DNA of 38,054 nucleotides from Flavobacteriales bacterium UBA4011 (GTDB lineage: Bacteria > Bacteroidota > Bacteroidia > Flavobacteriales_D > Crocinitomicaceae): assembly GCA_002384725.1 (NCBI GenBank), contig DGBF01000142.1, positions 32,267-70,320 on the forward strand. The letters are read 5' to 3'. The translations under genes were made by a program, and so were the position numbers. Positions 15,995-24,276 of the stretch are shown here, one piece after another (position 1 is the stretch's first letter; every line of letters begins with the position of its first letter). Below the pieces are notes generated by a model. The model was given only the letters and a program-made list of their open reading frames with translations, did not search any database and was not told the DNA's origin.

Positions 15995-17359
15995 CTAAAT
16001 AACAGTCGATTCTATTTCTGAATCATGGATGAAAGTACTGATTTTGTCTCCCTTTTTCACCTTGTTGTTCTTTGAAATCACCTTCCCGTTTGATCGCGTG
16101 ATCGAATAACCACGTTTCAACACCATTTGGGGACTAAGTAATTCAACGCTGTGCGCCAATAAAGCAATTTTTTCTTCGAAACGCATCAAAGTTCTTTCCG
16201 TCGTTGGTTTGAGCTTTTCCATCGAATGCGTTAAAATTTGATGATTATTCTGAATTAGAAAATGAGCGTCGCGCACCAATCTTTCACTTGCCAGTTTGAT
16301 TTCCAGCGACCGTTCAACTTTATAATGACGATAAGCTTTCATCAAATCTTCTTCCGTTTCTTTCAATACTTTTTCATGTCCCGTAAAGGCACTTTTCACT
16401 ATTGTTAAAAACAGTTTTTGCGCATGCTCTAACTTCTCGTTGGTTTCCTCCAGGAGTTTTTTGGATAAGCGAACAATTGTTTTCTGCGCATCTTCCACAG
16501 GAACGGCAAATTCATGAAAACTGCGAATAAACATTTCGGCCAATTCTGTCGGTGTTATCCCATTCGTATAAGCAATCATTTCGGCAACCATGAGATTCGT
16601 GCTGTGACCAATTCCTGTTAATACTGGCAATGGGAAGTTGGCGATGGCTGCACACAATTCGTAATCATTGTAACACGTCAAACCCACTTCGCTTCCGCCA
16701 CCACGGACAATTACTACCGCATCAAAATACGCTTTTACTTTTTCAATTCTTTTCAATTCTTTGCGTATCGAAGCCGAAGCGATATCTCCTTGCAAAGCGG
16801 CAGGAAATAGATGCGTATAAAAGCTATAACCGTATTCGTTCATTTGCAAAACCTGCATAAAATCCGATAGCCCTTTGCTCGTATCGGCAGATATAACCGC
16901 AATTCGTTTGGGCAGGAGTGGAAATTTTAATTGTTGATTTCGGTTGAGCAGATTTTCTTTCACCAAACGTTTCAACGTTTCCTCCTTTTCTCGTTGCAAT
17001 TCACCGAGTGAATAATTCGGGTCAATGTCCAGAATATGTAAACTCAATCCGTAAATTTCGCTAAAAGTAATTTTCATTAAAAACAACATTGTCGAACCTT
17101 CTTTAACCGGTTCTTTGGCAATTTTCAGAAACGATGTGTTTACCCTATCCATTACCGTTTTCCATATCGTTCCCGATATTTGTGCCACGATTTTTCCGTT
17201 GTTCTTTTCCACCAATTCGGGGAAACAGTGTCCGCTTGGAAATCGATTGAGCTTGTGCATCTCCGCCTTTACCCAATAAGTTTGCGAATAGCGGTCGTCT
17301 ATCGTTTTTTTAATGGAAGCGACTACTTTTTGAAGTGTGAAAACCTGTTTATCGGACAT
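15995..17359 (-). CDS. xseA: Exodeoxyribonuclease VII large subunit
   Basis: 454 aa, catalytic subunit of ExoVII. The N-terminal OB-fold (TYWVKAEMHKLNRFPSGHCF, VAQISGTIWK) is followed by the nuclease domain with the conserved blocks FPLLPKRIAVISADTSKG, VVIVRGGGSEVGLTCYNDYELC and VLTGIGHSTNLMVAEMIAY, then TPTELAEMFI. A long coiled coil follows (about residues 280-400), then a C-terminal block with LKRGYSITRSNGKVI. Bacteroidota XseA commonly has the GIGHxTN form instead of the GIGHExD of proteobacteria. A weak -7 candidate (TATCTTTA, minus strand) lies just upstream. The gene order xseA-xseB suggests co-transcription. Confidence 0.94.
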   Translation of the reverse strand: MSDKQVFTLQKVVASIKKTIDDRYSQTYWVKAEMHKLNRFPSGHCFPELVEKNNGKIVAQISGTIWKTVMDRVNTSFLKIAKEPVKEGSTMLFLMKITFSEIYGLSLHILDIDPNYSLGELQREKEETLKRLVKENLLNRNQQLKFPLLPKRIAVISADTSKGLSDFMQVLQMNEYGYSFYTHLFPAALQGDIASASIRKELKRIEKVKAYFDAVVIVRGGGSEVGLTCYNDYELCAAIANFPLPVLTGIGHSTNLMVAEMIAYTNGITPTELAEMFIRSFHEFAVPVEDAQKTIVRLSKKLLEETNEKLEHAQKLFLTIVKSAFTGHEKVLKETEEDLMKAYRHYKVERSLEIKLASERLVRDAHFLIQNNHQILTHSMEKLKPTTERTLMRFEEKIALLAHSVELLSPQMVLKRGYSITRSNGKVISKNNKVKKGDKISTFIHDSEIESTVI

Positions 17360-17416
17360 CTAGTTTAAAGATAATCAAAATGCTCTTACAATTAGAACAA
17401 ACCTTTTGTAACAGGG

Positions 17417-17895
17417 TCAATATTGTTCATGCCAACTAAAATTATTTTGAACAATATTCTTGTTTTCATTTTTCAAATAAGTCAAATATGCGTTTTCTAC
17501 AGGCGAAAACTTTTCCACTTTCAACCAAATTAGGCTCTATGAGGTTTTAATGGGAAAGTCTTTTAGGGGCATGAGACTCAATTCATTGTTTGACAATTCA
17601 TTTCGAATGCCTATTAATGGTAAAATGGAATATCCTAGATCAGCTAGTATTGCTTGTTTAACAGCTTCGTTTGAGGTTAACCCCATTTTTTATCGACATT
17701 GATATTGTTCTTTTTAATGAATTCTTCTATGGTTTGCCTCGTCCTGGAACCTTTTTCTCTATAGATTAAGGGCAATCGTTCACTTTTTTCCTTCGAGCTT
17801 TGGTGACTTTTGGTCTTTGGATCAACTTTACCGATGAGATACAACTTGTTTTGCAGAAAATCCAATTGTTCGACGTAGATAAAGTTATGTATCCA
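17417..17895 (-). pseudogene. Remnant of a LysR-family transcriptional regulator (effector-binding domain only)
   Basis: On the minus strand the effector-binding domain is readable: YVEQLDFLQNKLYLIGKVDP, RLPLIYREKGSRTRQTIEEF, then after a one-base shift LTSNEAVKQAILADLGYSIL and LMPLKDFPIKTS, then an in-frame TAG, then SLIWLKVEKFSPVENAYLTY and a final stop at 17417-17419. REKGSRTR, SNEAVKQA and the liwlk...sp...afl tail are standard LysR effector-domain motifs. The shift falls in an A6 run (about 17685-17690) where one more A would restore the frame. The DNA-binding N-terminal half is absent, and upstream sequence is unrelated beyond about 17895. This is a truncated, inactivated gene. Confidence 0.8.
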
Positions 17896-18165
17896 TGCAC
17901 TGGAAAAGCATTGCCGGATATGAGAGTTACGTATAGTTCACCGCCGTTAACAGGAGTTTATGCTACAACAACCAACTCTAGCGTTCAAAATGATCAAGTA
18001 AAAATTGAATTTAGTAATGGAGCAACAACCATCATCAATAGTGGTTCAACTGAATATGTAAATCGATTGAGTACGACTCAATTCAAGGCTGAAGTTTGTG
18101 ATGCCACGGCAAATTTTAATGGTTCGAGCTCCGCATTCAAAACACATTTCGTTAGAAATTATTAA
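17887..18165 (+). pseudogene. Orphan 3' gene fragment, unknown secreted-type sequence
   Basis: The frame from ATG 17887 gives 92 aa with the composition of a secreted beta protein: Ser/Thr/Asn-rich, MRVTYSSPPLTGVYATTT, then DQVKIEFSNGATTIINSG and FKAEVCDATANFNGSS. It has no signal peptide or RBS. The frame continues upstream into DNA that belongs to the LysR remnant on the other strand, so the apparent extension to 17800 is not real. It looks like the 3' end of a longer lost gene joined to the LysR fragment. I do not recognise the family. It could still be expressed as a short ORF. Confidence 0.45.
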
Positions 18166-18214
18166 TAAATCACAGAACGTGTAATTTCTGTTATACTGGA
18201 TATTGAAGTAATTG

Positions 18215-18222
18215 CTAAATTT
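18215..18222 (+). promoter_or_regulatory. Possible -7 element of pgk (TAAATTTA)
   Basis: One mismatch to TAnnTTTG, 16 nt before the pgk ATG at 18239. It lies inside the region that a TTG start at 18212 would place in the coding sequence, arguing for the ATG. Confidence 0.35.
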
Positions 18223-18238
18223 ACCAAAAGCAAAAAAA

Positions 18239-19432
18239 ATGGTTCAAATAAGCGACTATAATTTTGAAGGAAAACGCACTCTAATGCGCGTAGATTTTAA
18301 TGTTCCATTGGACAAACAAACCATGGAAGTGACGGACGACACGCGCATTCGTGCGGCAAAAAAAACGATTGATCACATTCTTTCAAAAGGTGGAAGCGTA
18401 GTTTTAATGTCGCATTTGGGCCGACCTAAATCGGCTGGCGACACAGAATTTTCTTTGAAACACATCGTTGCACATACCGAAAAAGTGTTGGGCGTTCCTG
18501 TTAAGTTTGGAGGCGATTGCATTGGTGAAGCTGCTTACGAAATGATTGCAAGTTTGGCCAAAGGGGAAGTGATGATGTTGGAAAATTTGCGCTTCTATCC
18601 GGAAGAAACGGCGGGGGACAGAGCTTTTGCTGAAAAATTAGCGAAGTATGGCGATTGTTATGTAAACGACGCTTTTGGAACGGCACACAGAGCACATGCA
18701 AGTACAGCGATTGTTGCCGATTTCTTTCCGAGTGATAAAATGTTTGGCTTCTTGATTGAAGGAGAAATCAAAAGTGTCGATAAAGTATTGAACAGTGCCG
18801 AAAAACCATTGACAGCAATTGTGGGCGGGGCGAAAGTTTCGTCCAAAATCACCATCATTGAAATGCTGATGGACAAGGTAGACAATTTGATCGTTGGCGG
18901 CGGTATGGCCTTCACTTTTGTAAAAGCAAAAGGCGGTAAAGTAGGATCTTCTTTGGTGGAAGATGACTTTCTTGAAACAGCAAAAAGAATAATGGAATTG
19001 GCCGAGAAAAACGGCGTGAATTTATACATTCCAGTTGATGCAATTATAGCCGACGCTTTTTCAAACGATGCCAACACGAAAGAAGTAAACATCAATGAAA
19101 TTCCAGACGGTTGGATGGGGCTTGATGCGGGAATTCAATCACGAAAGGATTGTGAAGCCATTCTGCTCGATTCCAAATTGATTTTATGGAATGGACCGAT
19201 GGGCGTTTTTGAAATGGAGAAATTCTCAGGTGGAACAATTGCCGTTGCGAATGCTATTGTTGCAGCTACACAAAAAGGCGCATTTTCTTTGATTGGCGGC
19301 GGCGATTCTGTTGCGGCGATTAATCAATTCAATTTAGCAGACAAAGTTTCCTACGTTTCTACAGGTGGAGGAGCGATGCTGGAATACCTAGAAGGAATTG
19401 AGTTGCCAGGAATTGCAGCCATAAAAAATTAA
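18239..19432 (+). CDS. pgk: Phosphoglycerate kinase
   Basis: 397 aa from the ATG at 18239; the frame also has a TTG at 18212, but the family starts with the strand [20 protein letters not shown], so the ATG is right. It transfers the 1-phosphate of 1,3-bisphosphoglycerate to ADP in glycolysis, and the reverse in gluconeogenesis. Signatures: [20 protein letters not shown] (3-PG binding), [67 protein letters not shown] and the nucleotide-binding [12 protein letters not shown] with [13 protein letters not shown]. Class I fbp lies 3.5 kb downstream on the same strand, but separate promoters and an opposite-strand gene in between argue against an operon. Confidence 0.97.
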   Translation: MVQISDYNFEGKRTLMRVDFNVPLDKQTMEVTDDTRIRAAKKTIDHILSKGGSVVLMSHLGRPKSAGDTEFSLKHIVAHTEKVLGVPVKFGGDCIGEAAYEMIASLAKGEVMMLENLRFYPEETAGDRAFAEKLAKYGDCYVNDAFGTAHRAHASTAIVADFFPSDKMFGFLIEGEIKSVDKVLNSAEKPLTAIVGGAKVSSKITIIEMLMDKVDNLIVGGGMAFTFVKAKGGKVGSSLVEDDFLETAKRIMELAEKNGVNLYIPVDAIIADAFSNDANTKEVNINEIPDGWMGLDAGIQSRKDCEAILLDSKLILWNGPMGVFEMEKFSGGTIAVANAIVAATQKGAFSLIGGGDSVAAINQFNLADKVSYVSTGGGAMLEYLEGIELPGIAAIKN

Positions 19433-19451
19433 CAACCCGTTTGTTTTTTCG

Positions 19452-19459
19452 TAGCTTTG
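19452..19459 (+). promoter_or_regulatory. -7 promoter element of the LamG/T9SS gene (TAGCTTTG)
   Basis: Exact TAnnTTTG, 19 nt before the ATG at 19479. It directly follows a weak hairpin AACAA-N5-TTGTT with a T6 run (19431-19449) that may terminate pgk. Confidence 0.5.
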
Positions 19460-19478
19460 ATTTACTAAAACAAACACT

Positions 19479-21560
19479 ATGAAAAATCTTTACCTCCTGC
19501 TGTGCCCATTGCTGTGCCTCCCTTTTATTTCAAATTATTCCTTTTCGCAAGGTTCAGGGAAAGCCTATGATTTTACGTCAAATTATATAGACATCCCCAA
19601 TTCAACATCTTTAAATCCAACAACATTAACCTTGGAAGCTTGGATTAAAGCAGATGGTTGGGCAGCAAATATTTGGGGAAATGTGATTATTTCAAAAGAT
19701 GGCTGGGCAACCGGCGATGAAGGATATACCATTCGATGTGGAGCGAGCGGAAGTTTATCATTTCTAATTGGCGATGGCGTTCCAGGATGGCACGAAGTAT
19801 CTACGGGACCATTGATGACAGTTGGAAAGTGGTATCACGTAGCCGGAACATACGACGGTACGACTATGCGTCTATATTTGAACGGAACGGAAGTGGCAAC
19901 AACAGCGTATACAGGAACAATAAGCACGACATCTTATAATGTAACAATAGGAAAAATGTCATATGTGCCAGGTGGCGGACGTTACTTCGATGGGAATATC
20001 GATGAGGTAGGAATTTGGAATACAGCAATCCCACAATCTTCTATTCGTGAGTACATGTGTAAGAAAATGTCAACTTCACATCCACAGTATGCAAGTTTGG
20101 TAGGACATTGGAACATGGATGCAGCTGGAATAGTTGTGGATCAATCACCGATTGGAAATGACGGGACTGTTGTTGGTCCGACACACGTCAATTCGGGCGC
20201 TCCTATTGGTGATGTAAGTGTTTTCACTTACGCAGCCTCACCAAATATTACCTTGGCAAACGGCCTCATCGACAGTGTAAATGTAACCAGTACTTCGCCA
20301 CTTTCTACAGTTCATATTTATCGGGTAAATAGTGCTCCTTTGAACAACAATTCAGGCAGCATAGATTCTACAGACCAAGATCATTATTGGGGTGTGTATA
20401 CATCGGCGCCATCTTCCTATAATTATTCCATGAAGTATTATTATCCAGGGAATACTTTTTATAACGGAACCCAAAATTACGGCATTCTCGCAGGAAGAGT
20501 AAATGGTGGTGCAACATCTTGGGGAGCAACAACGGCAACGCACGATATGCCCAACAACAAATATACCGCTACTTTAAACAATACAAGGGAGTTTCGATTG
20601 GGATATGACTGTCCCGGATATTTCGTAAATCCTCAGTCTAGTTTATCTTTTTGTGAAGGTGATTACGTAACCATTTCTGATGTTGGACCAAGCACTGTAC
20701 ACCAATGGTACAACGCCGCTGGACCGCTTACTGGTGAAACGGGAAGTACATTTACAACCGGTATGTCTGGGAGTTATTATGTGGTTGTAAATTCAGGAGC
20801 TTGCGCCTTGACAAGTCAAACCTTTAACGTATCAGCAAACATTAATCCCATTGCTATTTTTGGTTCGCTTTCACCTATTTTATGTGAGAACGACATGGGC
20901 GAAGCGATAGTGAATGGCATGCCAGCATTTGGAACCTACACGGGAGCCGGAGTTGCTGGAACAACATTTTCGGCAAGCATAGCTGGTGTTGGAACGCATA
21001 GTTTGATTTATACGGTTATCGACACAAATCAATGTACGGATGCGGATACGATGTCTGTGGTAGTTAATGCTGCACCAGCAGTTCCTTTGATTACCCAAAC
21101 AGGAACAAATCTATGTGCCGCGCCTGTTATAGGGTTGACGTATCAATGGTATCTAAACAATGTTTTGATTTCTGGTGCTACATCTGATTGTCATACTGCT
21201 ACAACAAACGGCAGTTATTCGGCAGTTGTGACAAATGCCTCCAATTGTGATGAGGTTTCAGCGACCTATATTTTAGATGATTTAGCACTCAATGAATCCA
21301 CATTTGAAAATGGAATCAGTGTTTTGCCGAATCCTACCGACGGAATAGTAAACATTAATTCGATTGCTCAGAATGTCAATTTTAGCGTGACGGTTTATGA
21401 TGGTCAAGGAAGAATGGTGAAGGAAATCAAAACGCTACAAACGCAACATCAAATTGATTTATCGGATTGCGAAAATGGAATTTATTTCGTTCATATTTTC
21501 AGTGGCGACAAAAGGAAAGTAAAAACTTCCTATCTAATTTCTTTTCTTAAATCGTTCTAG
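19479..21560 (+). CDS. Secreted LamG-domain protein with T9SS sorting domain
   Basis: 693 aa. Signal peptide 1-24 (ending YSFSQ). Residues about 25-215 form a LamG/concanavalin A-like jelly roll: YIDIPNSTSLNPTTLTLEAW, then WYHVAGTYDGTTMRLYLNG and FDGNIDEVGIWN, the standard three blocks. Residues about 390-590 contain Ig/PKD-like repeats with paired cysteines (SLSFCEGDYVTISDVG, CENDMGEAIVNG, LCAAPVIGLTYQWYLNN). The last ~80 residues are a type A T9SS sorting domain: VLPNPTDGIVNI, VTVYDGQGRMVKE, DLSDCENGIYFVHIF. It should be exported through the type IX system and anchored or released at the surface. LamG modules bind glycans or proteins; no catalytic domain is seen, so an adhesin-like or matrix role is inferred. 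Confidence 0.87.
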   Translation: MKNLYLLLCPLLCLPFISNYSFSQGSGKAYDFTSNYIDIPNSTSLNPTTLTLEAWIKADGWAANIWGNVIISKDGWATGDEGYTIRCGASGSLSFLIGDGVPGWHEVSTGPLMTVGKWYHVAGTYDGTTMRLYLNGTEVATTAYTGTISTTSYNVTIGKMSYVPGGGRYFDGNIDEVGIWNTAIPQSSIREYMCKKMSTSHPQYASLVGHWNMDAAGIVVDQSPIGNDGTVVGPTHVNSGAPIGDVSVFTYAASPNITLANGLIDSVNVTSTSPLSTVHIYRVNSAPLNNNSGSIDSTDQDHYWGVYTSAPSSYNYSMKYYYPGNTFYNGTQNYGILAGRVNGGATSWGATTATHDMPNNKYTATLNNTREFRLGYDCPGYFVNPQSSLSFCEGDYVTISDVGPSTVHQWYNAAGPLTGETGSTFTTGMSGSYYVVVNSGACALTSQTFNVSANINPIAIFGSLSPILCENDMGEAIVNGMPAFGTYTGAGVAGTTFSASIAGVGTHSLIYTVIDTNQCTDADTMSVVVNAAPAVPLITQTGTNLCAAPVIGLTYQWYLNNVLISGATSDCHTATTNGSYSAVVTNASNCDEVSATYILDDLALNESTFENGISVLPNPTDGIVNINSIAQNVNFSVTVYDGQGRMVKEIKTLQTQHQIDLSDCENGIYFVHIFSGDKRKVKTSYLISFLKSF

Positions 21561-21767
21561 CGCTTCATTAGTTATTCTTAAAGAGCTCATTTAATTTATT
21601 GTTTTTGATTAGTAGTTCTTGGTCTAATTCCTATTTGTTTTGGGCAATTCGAAATATGAAAATCAAATTTGCTATGTCTTTTTAACAGTAATAAAATTAA
21701 TTCAATACAACTTAATTTTGACTATCAACGGTAAACATTAGTTTGAATACTAACAATGTCAAGGATC
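21561..21767. other. Convergent intergenic region
   Basis: 207 bp, AT-rich, between the converging LamG protein and VOC lipoprotein genes. No ORF, strong hairpin or repeat was recognised. Confidence 0.3.
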
Positions 21768-22253
21768 CTATATATGTTGATCAATTAAAATCATATTCCC
21801 ATCAGGATCTTTTACAACAATACTCCCCGGACCTGAATCACCAGTTGACACTTCAGCGTCAAGTTCAAGACCTTTTGCTTTGAGGTGTTTTTGGATTTCT
21901 CGAACATCTTTAAACTCGGCGATGTTCTTCCCGTTTTCATCCCAACCTGGATTCCAGGTCATGATATTTCCTTCAAACATACCTTGGAATAATCCAATCA
22001 AAGCCTTTTCATTTTTCATAATGACGTAATTCATTTTTACGTCACCGCCCATTTGTTCAAAACCCAATTTTTCGTAGAAAGCCTTGGAAGCTGCCAAATC
22101 TTTTACGGCTAGACTATTCGAAAATGCGCCTATTTTCATGGTCCCGTTTACTGTATCTCCCATAGTTATTTCTGTTTTTTGAGAGTTATTATTGATCATT
22201 CCACAACTTATTATTGCCAAGATCCAAATTGAAATGGTGATGTAATTTTTCAT
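21768..22253 (-). CDS. VOC-superfamily (glyoxalase/dioxygenase fold) lipoprotein
   Basis: 161 aa. The N-terminus is an SPII signal with lipobox AIISCG; the mature protein begins at Cys17. A single VOC domain follows: FSNSLAVKDLAASKAFYEKL, NYVIMKNEKALIGLFQGM, and a final GSIVVKDPDGNMILIDQH, the beta-alpha-beta-beta-beta repeats of the glyoxalase/bleomycin-resistance fold. Potential metal-ligand positions are not fully conserved, so enzymatic activity is uncertain. VOC proteins are normally cytoplasmic, so a lipidated form facing the periplasm is notable, though known in Bacteroidota. It is divergent from the next lipoprotein gene and convergent with the LamG gene, so it is transcribed alone. 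Confidence 0.8.
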   Translation of the reverse strand: MKNYITISIWILAIISCGMINNNSQKTEITMGDTVNGTMKIGAFSNSLAVKDLAASKAFYEKLGFEQMGGDVKMNYVIMKNEKALIGLFQGMFEGNIMTWNPGWDENGKNIAEFKDVREIQKHLKAKGLELDAEVSTGDSGPGSIVVKDPDGNMILIDQHI

Positions 22254-22380
22254 CTTGTTTTATTTGAATGAACCCCTAATTTACATTTTTTAAACTTTCC
22301 TGTAACTTTATGGAGAGGTGCGAGTATTACCGAAACAAGAAAAAGAAGCAATAGATTCGACCAAGACGATAAATATTTTG

Positions 22381-22412
22381 TTTTGACAGAAAAAAAAATT
22401 GTAGTAGCTTCG
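22381..22412 (+). promoter_or_regulatory. Promoter of the 22431 lipoprotein gene
   Basis: A -33 TTTTG (22381-22385) and -7 TAGCTTCG (22405-22412, one mismatch) are separated by 19 nt, the expected Bacteroidota spacing. The ATG lies 18 nt after the -7 element. Confidence 0.5.
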
Positions 22413-22430
22413 TAGAAATAATTATTCTAT

Positions 22431-22919
22431 ATGAAATCCTTAAAAATCCTCCTATCCGCTTGTCTAATTGCTTTTGCTTTTTCAATGACTTCTTGTAAAA
22501 AGAAAGGATGTACCGACGAATTGGCTGTTAATTATTTTTCGAAATACAAAAAAGACGATGGAAGTTGTTCGTATTCCACAACCAAAATGCAGGGCCGTTT
22601 CGCCTATACTTGGAACGATACGATAAGAGATACGTGTGATGTTTACTCTTTTGAGCGTTCATATTTCGGAATATACAATCCAGGGGGATTTGACATGGCA
22701 CAAAATGAATTCCGATTTTTAGTAGAATGGGAAGGACGAACAATGGCAATGCCTGATTCATTGGTTCAAGACATTTTCCCTGATTCAGCGAAAGCAGTGA
22801 CAGGAGAAATTATCGACAGAAATAGCTTCAATGTGAAATATATTCACCGCATTCCGGATTATCAGAATATTTCGGTATACAAAGACACCGTATTCAACTA
22901 CGAATTCGAGCGTATTTAA
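22431..22919 (+). CDS. Predicted lipoprotein with Cys-containing DDGSC motif
   Basis: 162 aa. SPII signal with lipobox SMTSC followed by KKKG. Right after it comes GCTDELAVNYFSKYKKDDGS followed by CSY, a single copy of the C-x(n)-A-N-Y/F-x(n)-DDGSC-x-Y repeat common in Bacteroidota secreted proteins, where an acidic loop may bind calcium. The rest (about 50-162) is predicted mostly beta, with TKMQGRFAYTWNDTIRDTCD and VTGEIIDRNSFNVKYI; a lipocalin-like or META-like barrel is possible but unproven. Function unknown. A promoter with both elements stands upstream, and fbp follows after 60 nt. Confidence 0.75.
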   Translation: MKSLKILLSACLIAFAFSMTSCKKKGCTDELAVNYFSKYKKDDGSCSYSTTKMQGRFAYTWNDTIRDTCDVYSFERSYFGIYNPGGFDMAQNEFRFLVEWEGRTMAMPDSLVQDIFPDSAKAVTGEIIDRNSFNVKYIHRIPDYQNISVYKDTVFNYEFERI

Positions 22920-22979
22920 TTCACCGCCTCTTTTCCTTTAATTCCCTTAAAAAAACCGATATTTGCCAAAATTTATCGG

Positions 22980-23996
22980 ATGTCGAAATTGATTACCCTT
23001 AATGAGTTTATTTTAGACCGCAAAGCAGATTTTCCATTTGCAACAGGCGAATTGTCACGTATTTTAAACGACATCGCTGTTGCGTCAAAAAGCGTAACAC
23101 GTGATGTTCGCCGCGCAGGATTAATCGACAACATTCTTGGAGCGCAAGGTGAAGTGAACATTCAAGGTGAAGAACAACAAAAACTAGACGTCATTGCAGA
23201 TGAGCAATTCATTAAAATGTTTGAACAAGGCGGAGAAGTTTGTGGTATCGCATCCGAAGAAAATGATGACTTTCTTGCCTTTGAATCCGAAGACTCGAAA
23301 AATGGGAAATACGTTGTTCTTTTTGATCCTTTAGACGGTTCATCGAACATAGATGTGAACGTTTCGATAGGCACTATCTTTTCTATTTACAGAAGAATTT
23401 CTCCTCAAGGAACACCTGCAACAATGGAAGACATGTTGCAAAAAGGGCGTTATCAAGTTGCGGCAGGATATGTTCTTTATGGTTCGTCTACAATGTTGGT
23501 ATACACTACAGGAAAAGGCGTTAATGGATTTACATTAGACCCCAGTATTGGGGAGTTTTGTTTATCACACGAAAACATGAAAATGCCTGTTGATGGACGA
23601 ATGTACGCCATGAACGAAGGGAATATCAAAATATGTGAGGAAGGACTTTGCGATTATATTTCGTATTGCCAAGAAGCAGATGCAACGCCTTCGCACCCAT
23701 ATTCAGGGCGATACATAGGTTCTTTAGTAGCCGATTTTCACCGGAACTTAATCAAGGGAGGAATTTACGTTTATCCCGATACAACAATCAATCCGGATGG
23801 AAAATTACGTTTATTGTACGAGTGCAATCCTCTGGCATTTGTAGCTGAACAAGCTGGCGGATTAGCAACAACTGGTAGAATTCCAGTTATGGATATCCAA
23901 CCTACAAAATTACACCAACGTGTGCCGTATTACACTGGATCCAAAAACATGATGGAGAAATGTATGGGCTTGTTGAAAGAGCCTTTGAAGGTTTAA
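22980..23996 (+). CDS. fbp: Fructose-1,6-bisphosphatase class I
   Basis: 338 aa, cytoplasmic, gluconeogenic. It hydrolyses fructose-1,6-bisphosphate to fructose-6-phosphate with Mg2+. Signatures: [21 protein letters not shown] start, metal-binding [10 protein letters not shown], the catalytic [57 protein letters not shown] and GGIYVYPDT, and [17 protein letters not shown] near the C-terminus. Full family length. It follows the lipoprotein gene by 60 nt, with a near-consensus -7 element (GATATTTG, 22958-22965), so it probably has its own promoter. Together with pgk it indicates a functional glycolysis/gluconeogenesis branch. Confidence 0.96.
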   Translation: MSKLITLNEFILDRKADFPFATGELSRILNDIAVASKSVTRDVRRAGLIDNILGAQGEVNIQGEEQQKLDVIADEQFIKMFEQGGEVCGIASEENDDFLAFESEDSKNGKYVVLFDPLDGSSNIDVNVSIGTIFSIYRRISPQGTPATMEDMLQKGRYQVAAGYVLYGSSTMLVYTTGKGVNGFTLDPSIGEFCLSHENMKMPVDGRMYAMNEGNIKICEEGLCDYISYCQEADATPSHPYSGRYIGSLVADFHRNLIKGGIYVYPDTTINPDGKLRLLYECNPLAFVAEQAGGLATTGRIPVMDIQPTKLHQRVPYYTGSKNMMEKCMGLLKEPLKV

Positions 23997-24053
23997 ATTC
24001 CCATTTGATTTCATCTAAATATTTTAAGGTAAGGGTGTATAGAACAGGGATAG

Positions 24054-24185
24054 CACAGATGACGCGGATTTCCACAGATTTTTTTCCCTGAGAAGGAGGG
24101 TTAATTAGTTGAGATTTCCAACTGAGCACCAAAAATGCATAACATTAAAAATCTGCGGAAATCAGTGACATCTCTCAAATCTGTG
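24054..24185. repeat. REP-like interspersed inverted repeat (CACAGAT...GCGGATTTCC family)
   Basis: Two nested inverted-repeat arms: CACAGAT (24054-24060) with ATCTGTG (24179-24185), and GCGGATTTCCACAGATTTTT (24064-24083) with its 17-of-20 reverse complement at 24147-24166. About 60 bp of spacer lies between. It occupies most of the 280-bp fbp-mfd gap. The sequence style (cacagat, gcggattt, ccacagattt) is that of interspersed palindromic elements found in many Bacteroidota genomes. It may be non-autonomous or a REP-type element. Confidence 0.6.
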
Positions 24186-24227
24186 TTCCATCCCACAACA
24201 TTTATTCCCATCTTTGCATAAATATTT

Positions 24228-24252
24228 AATGTCCCAAAAAGACTTGGGGCAT
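24228..24252 (+). promoter_or_regulatory. Leader hairpin upstream of mfd
   Basis: TGTCCCAA and TTGGGGCA form an 8-bp stem (one G-T pair) with a 6-nt loop about 25 nt before the mfd start, inside the probable leader. A one-mismatch -7 element (CATCTTTG, 24209-24216) lies just upstream, so the hairpin would sit in the mRNA. Confidence 0.35.
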
Positions 24253-24276
24253 TTTCGGCGTTTGTACAAGTAAGAA

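Noticed and set aside
17800..17886. Upstream extension of the 17887-18165 open frame from GTG 17800
   Set aside because: This stretch encodes LysR effector-domain sequence on the opposite strand, so the open frame here is a shadow.
17417..17895. A-run frameshift in the LysR remnant as programmed frameshifting
   Set aside because: An additional in-frame stop and loss of the whole DNA-binding half show decay, not recoding.
18658..19095. Minus-strand 145-codon frame inside pgk
   Set aside because: Complement of conserved pgk sequence with no independent domain.
22320..22430. Possible short coding stretch upstream of the 22431 lipoprotein gene
   Set aside because: A short open reading (ending VVAS) overlaps the promoter elements, with no start or homology; probably chance.
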